Shown one piece after another: positions 44,094 through 52,659 of a stretch of 64,000 nt of DNA. This DNA comes from a virus: positions 62,001 through 126,000 of the IMG/VR virus record IMGVR_UViG_3300022745_000017; one strand, written 5' to 3'. The notes beneath the pieces are model-generated. The model was given only the letters and a program-made list of their open reading frames with translations. It had not been told where the DNA came from and did not search any database. Each line of letters opens with the position of its first letter. Within the stretch, counting starts at the first letter, position 1. Made by a program: the position numbers and the translations under genes.

Positions 44094-44303
44094 ATGGCCG
44101 CACTACTGCACGACGTTTGTTACTTTACCGGTGATATCACCGGCATTGACTCCGATTTACAGGTTATCAATAGCGACGAAGTTAAATTGATCTTGTTAGG
44201 CAGGAGTGGCCTAGGGTTTCAGGGTTGTTTTAAGGAGTCCGTGGCCCACCCAATACTCTTTGAATCCGAACGATTTATTGAACGAAGAGCTGTACCCGAT
44301 TGA
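44094..44303 (+). CDS. Small hypothetical protein, possibly disrupted
   Basis: 69 residues from ATG 44094, after AAAGGATGG. The first 35 residues look genuine; the end (about 44205-44303) reads poorly and overlaps the next gene in a different frame. Either a real short protein or the front of a gene frameshifted near 44205-44260. Confidence 0.45.
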   Translation: MAALLHDVCYFTGDITGIDSDLQVINSDEVKLILLGRSGLGFQGCFKESVAHPILFESERFIERRAVPD

Positions 44304-44592
44304 AAAGCCGAATGGAGATAACGCCCCATCGACTTATGTGGAGATAGGTGGTTATGCGCGACACCGCCACATCTACCTAGGTCCCATTCCGCTGTTCCGA
44401 GTGACAGATGAGTATCCTGCGCAGAGCTGTGTTAGCGCACAAGCTGAGGAAATTGATCACCTGCGCGAAGCTCTGCGCATCACTCGTGAGCAAATCAAAG
44501 GTGGCATTAAAGTAGATCCAGAAATGGTCTGGAGTCTGATAAGGGCCATTCTCATCCTCAACAACTTTGAAGGAATTCATTATGGGTGTTGA
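44260..44592 (+). CDS. Hypothetical protein with uncertain start
   Basis: 110 residues if translation starts at TTG 44260. No ATG or GTG exists upstream in this frame before a stop, and an AAGGAG at 44232-44237 is too far from TTG and points to an out-of-frame GTG at 44241. The residues (DLLNEELYPIEKPNGDNAPS and on) look like a true protein. A frameshift or sequencing slip joining it to the upstream frame is possible. It overlaps the next gene by eleven bases. Confidence 0.5.
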   Translation: MNPNDLLNEELYPIEKPNGDNAPSTYVEIGGYARHRHIYLGPIPLFRVTDEYPAQSCVSAQAEEIDHLREALRITREQIKGGIKVDPEMVWSLIRAILILNNFEGIHYGC

Positions 44593-45031
44593 TATTCACT
44601 CCATCGGCTACAGAGTAGATGGCACCAAGGTCGATGCGATGACATCTTTGGTGTTGTTGCGCGGGCCTTTCTATGAATGCTGGCGGCGCACCTTTGCTTT
44701 TCTAGGCAATGAGGTTCAAAACAGAGATGACATTGTGAACTGCGGGTTCTTTCATGAAGGCCTACCTAAAGAAATGCCTCTGGAGCACCGAGAGGGTTTC
44801 CTAGAGCGAGCGGGTCAGGGTGTTGGATATGTATTGGCAAGTGATTTGTTGGCATTCGATTACGACAAGCCACTAGCCCACATCCCGAGCGATGACTCCA
44901 GTGAAGGCCCTCCGCTCCCACCCATGACCTACCGAGAATACTTGACTCCGGACTTGTTTTTCGACAGCTTACAAAAGCTGAAAGATAGTGGGATAACTCA
45001 CATCGTCATTGGTTACGACAACAACCGCTAG
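44582..45031 (+). CDS. Hypothetical protein with PPxTYREYL-type C-terminus
   Basis: 149 residues from ATG 44582, after GAAGGAA. N-terminus MGVDIHSIGY. The C-terminus PPMTYREYLTPDLFFDSLQK and then THIVIGYD matches a separate 46-residue gene at 49479 (TLRQYLDERYFERLEALK, then RIIYGFD). A looser match exists to the 56232 protein (PPMSCETYRAYEYM). Family function unknown. Confidence 0.7.
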   Translation: MGVDIHSIGYRVDGTKVDAMTSLVLLRGPFYECWRRTFAFLGNEVQNRDDIVNCGFFHEGLPKEMPLEHREGFLERAGQGVGYVLASDLLAFDYDKPLAHIPSDDSSEGPPLPPMTYREYLTPDLFFDSLQKLKDSGITHIVIGYDNNR

Positions 45032-45042
45032 GAGTTAATAAA

Positions 45043-46632
45043 ATGGAATCTCTTTTATTGCCAACAGAGGTCACCTTTTCCTCACTCAGAGGACTGTCGA
45101 CTAACAAAGATCGACAGATTACAGATGGGGTTCTGCGAGTGATTCTCGCAGGCGACTACGCTGGGGCACTGATTTCAAGCGGAGTGAAGTATTACTCTTT
45201 TAACCCCAACAAACTCATTGATGAGTCTAGTGAGCGAGACTTTCCAATAAAGCCACAGCCCTTTAACCTCAGTGATCCGAGACTCTTTATTAAAGATGGC
45301 TGGATCTGGTTGAAGTGGTTGGAACCCCAGTGTTATCACGAGATCAAACTCTGTCAAAGTGAAGGAGTCATTAGCGATCCAACTACTACGTCACACGGCA
45401 GACCATTGATAGGGTATCTGGCTGAGGGCTTGCGACTATCCAGACAACAACTCCAAAAGGACAAACATTCTGAGGAGTGGTTCCATCAGCTACAAGTGCT
45501 CATCGGGTACATCCTGGCAGTAAACAGCTTTAATCAAATGCACTTTTCGGGCTACAAAGAAAAGCCCAATCTGGAGTTCTCTATGTCTGAACAAAAACAC
45601 TTCCATTTCCCCAAGATCCCCGACTTCTACAAAGCTCAGCGTGATATGCGCAAGTATTGTGAGTACAAGAAGATCCCTCTGCCCGTTCAGCGGTTTCGTG
45701 GCACCCCTAAGCTGCATGGAACCAATGCGGGGGTGTTGATGAGCTTGCGAACCAAAGAGATCTATGCGGTCTCTCGTGAGCAAATCCTCAGTGACCAACT
45801 CCCCTTGGGTGGCTTTTACGCTCACTTCAAGGAAAACGAAAACTTCTATCGCATCTATCTCGAAGCCATGGTGGATAGTTTGCCACACAGTGAGAATGCG
45901 ACACATGTCGGTGTGTGGGGTGAGTGGGTTGGTGCTGGTGTTCAAGCGCTGTTTAACAAGGCCGCCATCTCCAAGATCCCCAAGACACACATTCTCTTGC
46001 GCGGTGCGTTCATCACTGACCGAGGTGAAAAGGAATCACTGAAAGAGTGGTTCCACCGCATCAACCACGATTTCTGGATCAACGCGGTGGACGACTTGCT
46101 GCCGTGTGCAAGGCACATCTTCGAGTTCCCTTGCCTGGAAGTCGAGGTGGACTTCACAAAGCCCGATGCGATCCAAAACGAACTGGTAGTCTATACCCAG
46201 GCTTACGAGAAAGAGTGTCCTGTGGCAGCTACCTACGGGATCAACGGCGTGGGTGAAGGCATCGTTTGGCACAATGTGCCTGATGGTGGGGATTGGCCTG
46301 ACATCACTTTCAAGGTCAAGGGCCAAGAGCACAGCAAGTCGCATGTACGACCCCTGGATGCGAAGAACCAAGATAAGGTGGAAGCCATCAATCGGTTCGT
46401 AACCGAAGCTGCTTCACCGATGCGCATGTCTGAGATCGCGCAGAAGATGAAAGACAATGGCTACGAGCTGATTTACGAATACCGAAATGTCTTCGTGGGT
46501 CGTGTGTGTAAAGACATCCACGATGAAGAGGCGTGGAAGCTGGAAAACACGGACATTGGTTGGGGCAACTGTACACCGGGGATTGTGCGTATCGCGCACA
46601 ACTGGTGGGCTGAGCTAACCAAGATGGCTTAA
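45043..46632 (+). CDS. RNA ligase (nucleotidyltransferase) with long N-terminal extension
   Basis: 529 residues, start after AGGAG. Ligase motifs in order: I KLHGTNAG (lysine K223, the adenylation site), SREQIL near 244, III VWGEWVG (E294 area), IIIa HILLRGAFI, IV VGEGIVWH (E404) and V FKVKGQ (K423, K425). This fits Rnl2-type RNA ligases, which seal nicks in RNA using ATP. The catalytic domain starts only at about residue 200; the first 200 residues match nothing that I know, and the last 90 form another small domain. It is far longer than T4 Rnl2 (334). Likely used for repair of host-cut tRNA or mRNA. Confidence 0.82.
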   Translation: MESLLLPTEVTFSSLRGLSTNKDRQITDGVLRVILAGDYAGALISSGVKYYSFNPNKLIDESSERDFPIKPQPFNLSDPRLFIKDGWIWLKWLEPQCYHEIKLCQSEGVISDPTTTSHGRPLIGYLAEGLRLSRQQLQKDKHSEEWFHQLQVLIGYILAVNSFNQMHFSGYKEKPNLEFSMSEQKHFHFPKIPDFYKAQRDMRKYCEYKKIPLPVQRFRGTPKLHGTNAGVLMSLRTKEIYAVSREQILSDQLPLGGFYAHFKENENFYRIYLEAMVDSLPHSENATHVGVWGEWVGAGVQALFNKAAISKIPKTHILLRGAFITDRGEKESLKEWFHRINHDFWINAVDDLLPCARHIFEFPCLEVEVDFTKPDAIQNELVVYTQAYEKECPVAATYGINGVGEGIVWHNVPDGGDWPDITFKVKGQEHSKSHVRPLDAKNQDKVEAINRFVTEAASPMRMSEIAQKMKDNGYELIYEYRNVFVGRVCKDIHDEEAWKLENTDIGWGNCTPGIVRIAHNWWAELTKMA

Positions 46633-46634
46633 AG

Positions 46635-46644
46635 CACATATCAC
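46635..46644 (+). promoter_or_regulatory. Early-promoter-like motif CACATATCAC
   Basis: Exact CACATATCAC starting two bases after the RNA ligase stop codon and one base before a 12-bp hairpin. Confidence 0.6.
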
Positions 46645-46645
46645 C

Positions 46646-46675
46646 ACAGTGGTGAGGAGAAACCCTCACCACTGT
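46646..46675 (+). promoter_or_regulatory. 12-bp hairpin directly after the promoter-like motif
   Basis: Arms 46646-46657 and 46664-46675, loop AGAAAC. It could both end the ligase transcript and form the 5' end of the next one. Confidence 0.5.
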
Positions 46676-46701
46676 TTCAAACTACATTGAGGTACATGAA
46701 A

Positions 46702-47505
46702 ATGACTGAAGAACACTTATATCAACAACGTGTTGATTACGAAGCACGGCGTCACGAAATGATAAGAAAACTAAAACGGTATCGGTTAGTTGCCGAAAAA
46801 ATGCCCCGGCAACTACTAGAGAAAGACTTCGTTAAAGAAGACGCTGCCTTTTGCCGAATTGCTGACTACTGTCAGAGAACAGCTGATAGTTTTGGCTTTA
46901 CTGAAAATAAGCACGCCAGAGAAGAGGTGTTGGCTTACCTCAATCGTTTCTATCTGCGCAAGATAAAGGCGCGGGCTTGTCCAGAAATAGCCAAACACAA
47001 TCGGCGCTTGCTCGATAACATCTTGGCAAAGCAGTCCGGTATGTCTATTTTTGCCAAATGTGACGATGAAGAAGAGCTGGTGATACGCAACATCATTGGT
47101 GAGTCGATTGACTGGCATTTGCGACCTAAGCATTGGTTCGACTATGGTGGTGGTCATATTTACTACAAATTGGGTTGGCTAGACTACCTGAGACTACATC
47201 CGTTAGAGCAGTACGAAGATAGCCAACGGATAGAATATGAAATGGAGGGGGGTACGACAAAAACTGTCAAAGAACTCAAAGGCTTAGATCCAAGTACGGC
47301 ACACCGCTGGTTCAAGTATTGCTTGGCCAAGTTAGAAGAGTACACCAAAGGAACCAGCCAAGAACAAAAGGTTTGGTTCCGTAAAGAAAATGTGCTCACC
47401 AAGTTCGAAGCTCTAGAGTATGTGTATTTCGTACTCGATCTGAAAACCATTCGGATCGTAGTGCAACTAGACTGCTTTGCAGCCGAGGTACTAGACTCGG
47501 TGTAA
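46702..47505 (+). CDS. Hypothetical basic protein
   Basis: 267 residues from ATG 46702 (GAGG nine bases upstream; TTG 46687 and ATG 46696 are in frame but badly spaced). Helical, rich in Lys/Arg/Glu in the first 140 residues, aromatic WHLRPKHWFDYGGGHIYYKL in the middle. No domain recognised; nucleic-acid binding is possible. Confidence 0.7.
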   Translation: MTEEHLYQQRVDYEARRHEMIRKLKRYRLVAEKMPRQLLEKDFVKEDAAFCRIADYCQRTADSFGFTENKHAREEVLAYLNRFYLRKIKARACPEIAKHNRRLLDNILAKQSGMSIFAKCDDEEELVIRNIIGESIDWHLRPKHWFDYGGGHIYYKLGWLDYLRLHPLEQYEDSQRIEYEMEGGTTKTVKELKGLDPSTAHRWFKYCLAKLEEYTKGTSQEQKVWFRKENVLTKFEALEYVYFVLDLKTIRIVVQLDCFAAEVLDSV

Positions 47506-47561
47506 TGTAGTTTAAGTAGCTTTTATCAACCTCCAACCAACACTCACTAGGAGTCTTTACC

Positions 47562-47969
47562 ATGAAAACCTTCTCCCTGGAAAACAGACCCAGCAACACC
47601 ACTACCTTTCGCAAGAAAGCTCTGGCGCATGCCGTGTTCATCACCGAGCCCTTTATTGCCCAGACGCAAGAAGGACCCATCGAGTACAGCCCGGCGACAT
47701 GTGAAAACTGGGAGGGTGGCTACTGGTTGGTTTACCCGGATGACGGCAGCAAGCCTTACGGCTGGAGCCCCAAGTTCTGCCGGGAAAACATGGTCGCTGT
47801 CACTATTGGTGATGTGAAACCATCGCTGCTTGATCGCATCAAGTGTGCACTTGGCTGGCACAAGTGGAGCTGGAAGCTGTTCGCCGAAGACGACGTTGAT
47901 CGCAAGCATGCGCGACTGGACTGCCCGCCTGATACCCGGTGCAGCTCTTGCAAGCAGCGTCACGGCTAA
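47562..47969 (+). CDS. Small protein with C-terminal Cys pair
   Basis: 135 residues, start after TAGGAG. The C-terminal part ALGWHKWSWKLF... ends in RCSSCKQRHG, a CxxC that may bind zinc with an earlier Cys/His. A similar short W-rich, Cys-ended domain occurs in many phage proteins of unknown use. It is last in its transcript, before the motif at 47988. Confidence 0.7.
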   Translation: MKTFSLENRPSNTTTFRKKALAHAVFITEPFIAQTQEGPIEYSPATCENWEGGYWLVYPDDGSKPYGWSPKFCRENMVAVTIGDVKPSLLDRIKCALGWHKWSWKLFAEDDVDRKHARLDCPPDTRCSSCKQRHG

Positions 47970-47987
47970 CACCCAAAAAGTTTAAGC

Positions 47988-47997
47988 CACATATCAC
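47988..47997 (+). promoter_or_regulatory. Early-promoter-like motif CACATATCAC
   Basis: Exact copy; its last three bases are the start of a 14-bp hairpin. Confidence 0.6.
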
Positions 47998-48036
47998 TCA
48001 CTTGGTGCGGTCGCGCAGACATGCACCAAGTGAGTG
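47995..48036 (+). promoter_or_regulatory. 14-bp hairpin overlapping the promoter-like motif
   Basis: Arms 47995-48008 and 48023-48036 with a 14-base loop. If transcription starts at the end of the motif, the RNA begins with this stem. Confidence 0.5.
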
Positions 48037-48077
48037 TTTAGCTCATTTATTTTCTACCCCTGTAAGAAGGATTAACA

Positions 48078-49385
48078 ATGTTCGAATTGATCAAAGAATA
48101 CCCCACCCTCTCTGCTGCGATTGGTATGGCCAGTGTCACCGTCATCGGGATGGGTCGGCAGTTTCTAACCATGGCGGTCAGTAAGTTGTCGGGCTTGTAT
48201 AAACACGAGTTTAGCATCGACAGCGACAATGTGCTGTTTTCAAGCCTGCTTCAATATATCAAGGAAAATGTGCGCGGCGTTCGCAGCTTTAAGGTGACTA
48301 ACTTTTTCGCTGGAGATATGGTAGCCCACGGCAACTGGATTACAAATGATTTTGAATATCGTGAATTGGTCGTTAACTTAATACCTGAGAATATAGCCGG
48401 TATTTTGCGATTAGGCGGTGTTTTATACATCATTCGTGTTAGTGCTACTGAGTCTCGGATTGCCGGCACAGGAACAAATTCTTTAACCACGCAGAAAACA
48501 CGTATTACAATTACCGCTTTCACCAGTGACCTGGAAAAAGCTAAACTCATATTTGAACAGGTAAATAATCGTAATCGGGCGCGTGAATCAAAAGCATTGA
48601 AATACTGTAACTCAAAAGGTGCAATTTATATCCTAAGGGATCAAAACGTGAGAGAGCGCAAGAATCTCCGCCACTTTGAAAATTTAGCAGTAAAGGCATG
48701 CATCACGGAGGAGCTCATCGCTGACATTCGCAAGTTCATGGATGCACAAGATACCTATCATCGCACTGGCTGTACATGGAAGCGTATTTATCTGCTGCAC
48801 GGTCCTAGCGGCACTGGCAAGACTTCTTTGGCGATGGCAGCAGCAAACCATTTCAGAAGTGATATTTACTATATCCAGATGGGCTTGATCAGAAGTGGTA
48901 GCTTCAGTGAAACACTCAACCAGTGTGGGAAATTTAAGTTCATCCTGATTGATGACATCACTTCATCTGGGCTTGACTTGTCTGACAGCGAAGAGTCGGT
49001 TAAAGCGAGCGAAAGCTTACTGCTAAGACAACCAACCTTGGCTGAGATCTTGACAGGTCTGGACGGCCCCGATAGCCCTGAAGCACAAATCATCTTCATC
49101 ACCACTAACCACATCAATCGCTTGTCGGATAACTTTGTTCGCACAGGTCGCATCGACAAAGCGTTCTTGATTGGCAATGCTGGTCAAGAAGAGCAACGCA
49201 AGATCGCTGCGATGTACTACGATACGGTAGTTCCAGGGGTAGATGCATATATCAAGCCTTCTCGCGTGGTAGAGATCGTTCGAAGCGCAGAGAGTGCTGA
49301 GCAGGCTCAAGCTGCACTGGAGGTGGAGGTCGTCAATAACCCAGGGATCGGGTACGAGCAAGAATACACGGTCAAGCTGGACTAA
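48078..49385 (+). CDS. BCS1-like membrane AAA ATPase, copy 1
   Basis: 435 residues, start after AGAAGGATT. One membrane helix at about residues 12-34, then a beta-rich middle domain of about 150 residues, then the AAA module. Walker A is HGPSGTGKTS (241-250), Walker B FILIDD (288-293), sensor N344 in TTN, and arginine fingers lie in VRTGRID (R355, R358). The order (helix, middle domain, AAA, W-R-R/K before Walker A) is that of mitochondrial BCS1, which moves folded proteins across a membrane. The P of the usual RPGR is changed to T. A close paralog is at 52660. The phage role is unknown; handling of a folded protein at the inner membrane is inferred. Confidence 0.8.
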   Translation: MFELIKEYPTLSAAIGMASVTVIGMGRQFLTMAVSKLSGLYKHEFSIDSDNVLFSSLLQYIKENVRGVRSFKVTNFFAGDMVAHGNWITNDFEYRELVVNLIPENIAGILRLGGVLYIIRVSATESRIAGTGTNSLTTQKTRITITAFTSDLEKAKLIFEQVNNRNRARESKALKYCNSKGAIYILRDQNVRERKNLRHFENLAVKACITEELIADIRKFMDAQDTYHRTGCTWKRIYLLHGPSGTGKTSLAMAAANHFRSDIYYIQMGLIRSGSFSETLNQCGKFKFILIDDITSSGLDLSDSEESVKASESLLLRQPTLAEILTGLDGPDSPEAQIIFITTNHINRLSDNFVRTGRIDKAFLIGNAGQEEQRKIAAMYYDTVVPGVDAYIKPSRVVEIVRSAESAEQAQAALEVEVVNNPGIGYEQEYTVKLD

Positions 49386-49397
49386 TCGGAAAAACAA

Positions 49398-49419
49398 CTG
49401 GGGATTGCTCAATCCCCAG
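49398..49419 (+). terminator. 9-bp hairpin
   Basis: Arms 49398-49406 and 49411-49419, loop GCTC, then CTTAACTTTTA. It follows the AAA gene. Confidence 0.55.
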
Positions 49420-49441
49420 CTTAACTTTTAAAGGAGTGCAT

Positions 49442-49549
49442 ATGAGTACCTACAAGTATAGTGTCTTGCAAAGGCGAGATGAGAGGTGGTGTTTTGGAGT
49501 TCGATGCTGTCGTTGGGCGAAAAGAAACCTTACGGCAGTATTTGGATGA
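49442..49549 (+). CDS. 35-codon open frame with strong ribosome site
   Basis: AAGGAG sits seven bases before this ATG, yet the frame encodes only 35 residues with no motif and overlaps the 49479 frame. It may be a decayed N-terminus of the gene whose end is 49479-49619, or a leader peptide that loads ribosomes. Confidence 0.35.
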   Translation: MSTYKYSVLQRRDERWCFGVRCCRWAKRNLTAVFG

Positions 49550-49619
49550 GCGCTACTTTGAGCGACTCGAAGCTCTCAAAGCGCTCGGTGTAGAGCGCAT
49601 TATCTACGGATTTGACTGA
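49479..49619 (+). CDS. 46-residue relative of the 44582 C-terminus
   Basis: TLRQYLDERYFERLEALK followed by VERIIYGFD matches TYREYLTPDLFFDSLQK and THIVIGYD of the 44582 protein, so it is a stand-alone C-terminal domain or a remnant of a longer gene. Its TGA overlaps the ATG of the next gene, which has no ribosome site of its own, so it is probably still translated. Confidence 0.5.
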   Translation: MRGGVLEFDAVVGRKETLRQYLDERYFERLEALKALGVERIIYGFD

Positions 49620-50137
49620 TGAAAAACAAACTCATTGCTCGGCGTAAATCGATCGCTAACAAGATCATTTTCAACAACGGGTACTTGGATTGCAATACGC
49701 TCTTAAACCCGGACTACACGATCCCCAAAATCATCGCCCGTTTTTCAACAAACGCTGCGACACTGTTTGGTTTTGCCAGGCGATATATCTCGGTCTATGA
49801 CCAAGACGAGAGGATGTCCAAAGGCTGGCTTAGTGGCAGTTTCATGTCTTACTTTGCACAGGCTTATCTCCTCCAACGGTTTGCTAAAGCGCTTGACCAT
49901 AACCCAGGCGACAATATCGCTGAACAGTTACGAGAGCTGTTTTATGATTACGCCTGGGAGGGATCATGTAAAATCGACTTAGCTTCGCTTAAGAAGGTCA
50001 TATTGTTGCACAAAAAGTTAACCCGTCTTCACAGCAAACGTAAAATACATCTGTCGAAAGCGGTCTTATATGACAACGAGATAATCATCAGCGTAAAAGG
50101 ATATAGTTGTACTGTAGAAATAATCAGGCCCATATAA
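49619..50137 (+). CDS. Hypothetical protein
   Basis: 172 residues; starts within the stop of the previous frame (TGATG) and has no ribosome site of its own, so it depends on coupling. Basic (pI high by eye), helical, with AT-rich 3' end. Unknown. Confidence 0.65.
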   Translation: MKNKLIARRKSIANKIIFNNGYLDCNTLLNPDYTIPKIIARFSTNAATLFGFARRYISVYDQDERMSKGWLSGSFMSYFAQAYLLQRFAKALDHNPGDNIAEQLRELFYDYAWEGSCKIDLASLKKVILLHKKLTRLHSKRKIHLSKAVLYDNEIIISVKGYSCTVEIIRPI

Positions 50138-50186
50138 CTAACCCGGACTCTCTTGTCCTTTCACAACCTTTCATGATTGGAATGCC

Positions 50187-50855
50187 ATGAAATCACTCTT
50201 CGAAATGCACACCGACATCCTGGCCCACCATATCCAGCACGACCCAGCTCAAGCGGCTAAGGTCAAGCTGCTGGATGCCATCGGCAAATGCCTGGGGAAT
50301 ATTTACAAAAGGCCCGTGGCTACCACGATCTGTACTGACCTCAAGAGCGCCGCTAACTCACTCTTCGACGAGATCGAAGACGCTCCTGACGGCATTTACA
50401 GCAACATCGCTGTACAGCAAGGCGTTGGTGAAGCTAGCGACTTGTTTGAGCGCAGCGCTGTTGTCATCTATACGGCTGAGCCCCATTTGGTGGGTAATGT
50501 AGGCGATGCCTATTTGCCCAGCACCGGCATCTGGAAGCACAAGCTCTTGCAGTTTGGTGCTGCTTGGGTTGAGCGCTTGCAGCAGCTTGGCTTCAGTATC
50601 GATGATGCTGTGGTTTTGTCGCCCCAGGACTACGGGATCAATGAAAGCTGTATATTGTTTCACAAGGACGATGTGTGGCTTGAGTTGCGTGTGAGTTACT
50701 GGCGCAAGCTCGACCCGGCAGAAATGTCTGATTGGCCACATGGAGCTTACGAGCAAAGCCCGAAGTATCGTCTGGCACCGGCTGGCCGCACGAACTTGGT
50801 AGACAATCAGTCGTGCTTCGTGCGGGTTCGTGCTAAGGACACTGCTGGCGAGTAA
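50187..50855 (+). CDS. Hypothetical protein
   Basis: 222 residues. No domain recognised. LELRVSYWRKLDPAEMSDW near residue 170 resembles VRLRMGLWRKI in the 51488 protein and AWLRKHF...LSWADI in 53955; the three may be distant relatives. Followed by an intrinsic terminator. Confidence 0.65.
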   Translation: MKSLFEMHTDILAHHIQHDPAQAAKVKLLDAIGKCLGNIYKRPVATTICTDLKSAANSLFDEIEDAPDGIYSNIAVQQGVGEASDLFERSAVVIYTAEPHLVGNVGDAYLPSTGIWKHKLLQFGAAWVERLQQLGFSIDDAVVLSPQDYGINESCILFHKDDVWLELRVSYWRKLDPAEMSDWPHGAYEQSPKYRLAPAGRTNLVDNQSCFVRVRAKDTAGE

Positions 50856-50864
50856 GTCTTTTCA

Positions 50865-50891
50865 GGGTGGTGCTATAATCTAGCACCACCC
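50865..50891 (+). terminator. 11-bp hairpin with T-rich tail
   Basis: Arms 50865-50875 and 50881-50891, loop TAATC, then CACTCATTTTCTTTTT. Confidence 0.7.
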
Positions 50892-50915
50892 CACTCATTT
50901 TCTTTTTGAGGACAC

Positions 50916-51482
50916 ATGGAAAACCCAACAAACGTGCAAAACAGCCTTGAATACCTGCAAACACTGCGTGATGCAGGCGTTGATAAGACTGATATTTTAG
51001 GACGACTTACTGAGCAAGAAATGCTTTTGCTCAGTAAGCTATTGCTTACACCGGTTGACAAGTCATTCGTGCTTTGGCAAAACATCGATGTGTCACGTTT
51101 TTATCCAAACAGTGCGCCAGAAACTGACGCACTGCCTGTTGCAAAATTGTCGTTTGACTTGGCGGCACTTGTAGATGGTTACAAGGGTGAGGTTATTGTC
51201 AGCAGTCGTGACGAGTCCATCAGCGACATTCGTCAGCAGGCGATGTTCGCTCATCACTACAACCATGCCGACTACTACAGCATCACAAATTGGCCTAAAA
51301 ACCAATACAGCGATGATTTAAAGAAAGGACTTGGGCCATGCTCTGGGTTTCTGGATAAGATATCAGACACTATCTTGGATGAGTACTATTTTGCAACAAA
51401 GCAAGTCGAGGAGGCTATCCTCTTAGTGATCTTATGCACTACTATCGCCATTGACATTTGCTTCAAACCAGTGAAAGGTTAA
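50916..51482 (+). CDS. Hypothetical protein
   Basis: 188 residues, start after TTGAGGAC. Acidic and helical at the start; no membrane segment other than a hydrophobic C-terminal stretch (EEAILLVILCTTIAIDICF) that could insert. Begins the 50916-52586 operon. Confidence 0.65.
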   Translation: MENPTNVQNSLEYLQTLRDAGVDKTDILGRLTEQEMLLLSKLLLTPVDKSFVLWQNIDVSRFYPNSAPETDALPVAKLSFDLAALVDGYKGEVIVSSRDESISDIRQQAMFAHHYNHADYYSITNWPKNQYSDDLKKGLGPCSGFLDKISDTILDEYYFATKQVEEAILLVILCTTIAIDICFKPVKG

Positions 51483-51487
51483 ACATC

Positions 51488-52171
51488 ATGAAACAGTATA
51501 TCCTGCCATCGTTTAATAACCTGGCCACCTTCTGCGAATTATATTTCAAAGATAACCCTGAAGCGTTCGGTAAGTTCCGGCAGATGTGTGGAAGAATCGA
51601 CTCCATGGTAAATGGAGCTCCGGCCCAACTACTCTACAACAACCGGATGGTAGTAGGGTTAGAGTTGGCTTCCGCTGCGCCGTTCTTTTGTGAGCCGCGT
51701 GAAGGCTACCGGATGATGCTGCGCATCGAGGAGCTCAAAATCCTCATGGGCGGTTCGCCATATTCGGATGGCTCTGAGACGATAGATGTGCTCACTACCG
51801 CTCCATCGGTGGTCATTGAGCATTTCTTTAAAGATGCTTTCGATCACTTGTTAGGTATGAACATCTATAGCCACAACACCGACCATACCGGCTTTCACTA
51901 CATCAACGCCCCAGTTGGCAAAGGTGCGTACTTAGCTGTCACAAAGAAGTATCTTCCAGACTTCTTTGTGAGATTGAGAATGGGTCTATGGCGCAAAATT
52001 CACCACCATGACAAATTGACAATGGGTGAGTTGCTGGATAGCGACTTTGTTGAAAATCTAACAGCAGCGTTTGGGGTGCATCAAAAATCTACAGTACTTA
52101 TGCCGCTGACAGATAAACAAGTCGGTGAGTTTGCTGAGCAAGCTCGTAAAGAAAAACAACCCAAGTCATGA
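51488..52171 (+). CDS. Hypothetical protein
   Basis: 227 residues from ATG 51488, after AAAGG. Possible distant relative of 50187 and 53955 through FVRLRMGLWRKIHHHDKL. No catalytic motif recognised. Confidence 0.65.
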   Translation: MKQYILPSFNNLATFCELYFKDNPEAFGKFRQMCGRIDSMVNGAPAQLLYNNRMVVGLELASAAPFFCEPREGYRMMLRIEELKILMGGSPYSDGSETIDVLTTAPSVVIEHFFKDAFDHLLGMNIYSHNTDHTGFHYINAPVGKGAYLAVTKKYLPDFFVRLRMGLWRKIHHHDKLTMGELLDSDFVENLTAAFGVHQKSTVLMPLTDKQVGEFAEQARKEKQPKS

Positions 52172-52181
52172 AAGGTTAGTC

Positions 52182-52586
52182 ATGGATAAGCAAATCATCG
52201 AGATGATGGACCGGGAACTCACCCTGCTCCAAGATGCCTTGAAATACGGGCTGGATAGCGTTGCCTTTTGTACATGTCCTACTAATACACCGCTATTCTT
52301 GCAGCTATATGCCAAAGTCTCCACACAGCGAAATTCGTGTCAATTCGAACTACCTGCTTCAAGCATCGAAACTCTGTTCTTTACAGCGTGTGAAGAATCA
52401 GAGCCCACCATCTTGAGGCTGTTTAGTCCGAGATCAGAAATAACTGACGAGGGCCAGCGCAGACATCTGGCGCGCCTGTCATTTGTTTTGGTCAATGCGA
52501 TGTCCTTCAACCAGTGTAAGGACATCGCCCGGTATGTTGGGCGAGAAGATGAGTTCGTGCACAGCTGGATGTACTGGGCTGGTTAA
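52182..52586 (+). CDS. Hypothetical protein
   Basis: 134 residues from ATG 52182, after GAAAGG (same leader as the gene before); a frame start at 52125 lies inside that gene. Small helical protein, unknown. Confidence 0.65.
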   Translation: MDKQIIEMMDRELTLLQDALKYGLDSVAFCTCPTNTPLFLQLYAKVSTQRNSCQFELPASSIETLFFTACEESEPTILRLFSPRSEITDEGQRRHLARLSFVLVNAMSFNQCKDIARYVGREDEFVHSWMYWAG

Positions 52587-52592
52587 GGAATA

Positions 52593-52632
52593 GTAGTAGC
52601 AGGGAGAGGTCTTGACCTCTCCCTGCTACTAC
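52593..52632 (+). terminator. 19-bp hairpin
   Basis: Arms 52593-52611 and 52614-52632 around TT; GCTTATTTTTG follows. Confidence 0.7.
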
Positions 52633-52659
52633 GCTTATTTTTGTTAAGAAGGATTAGAA

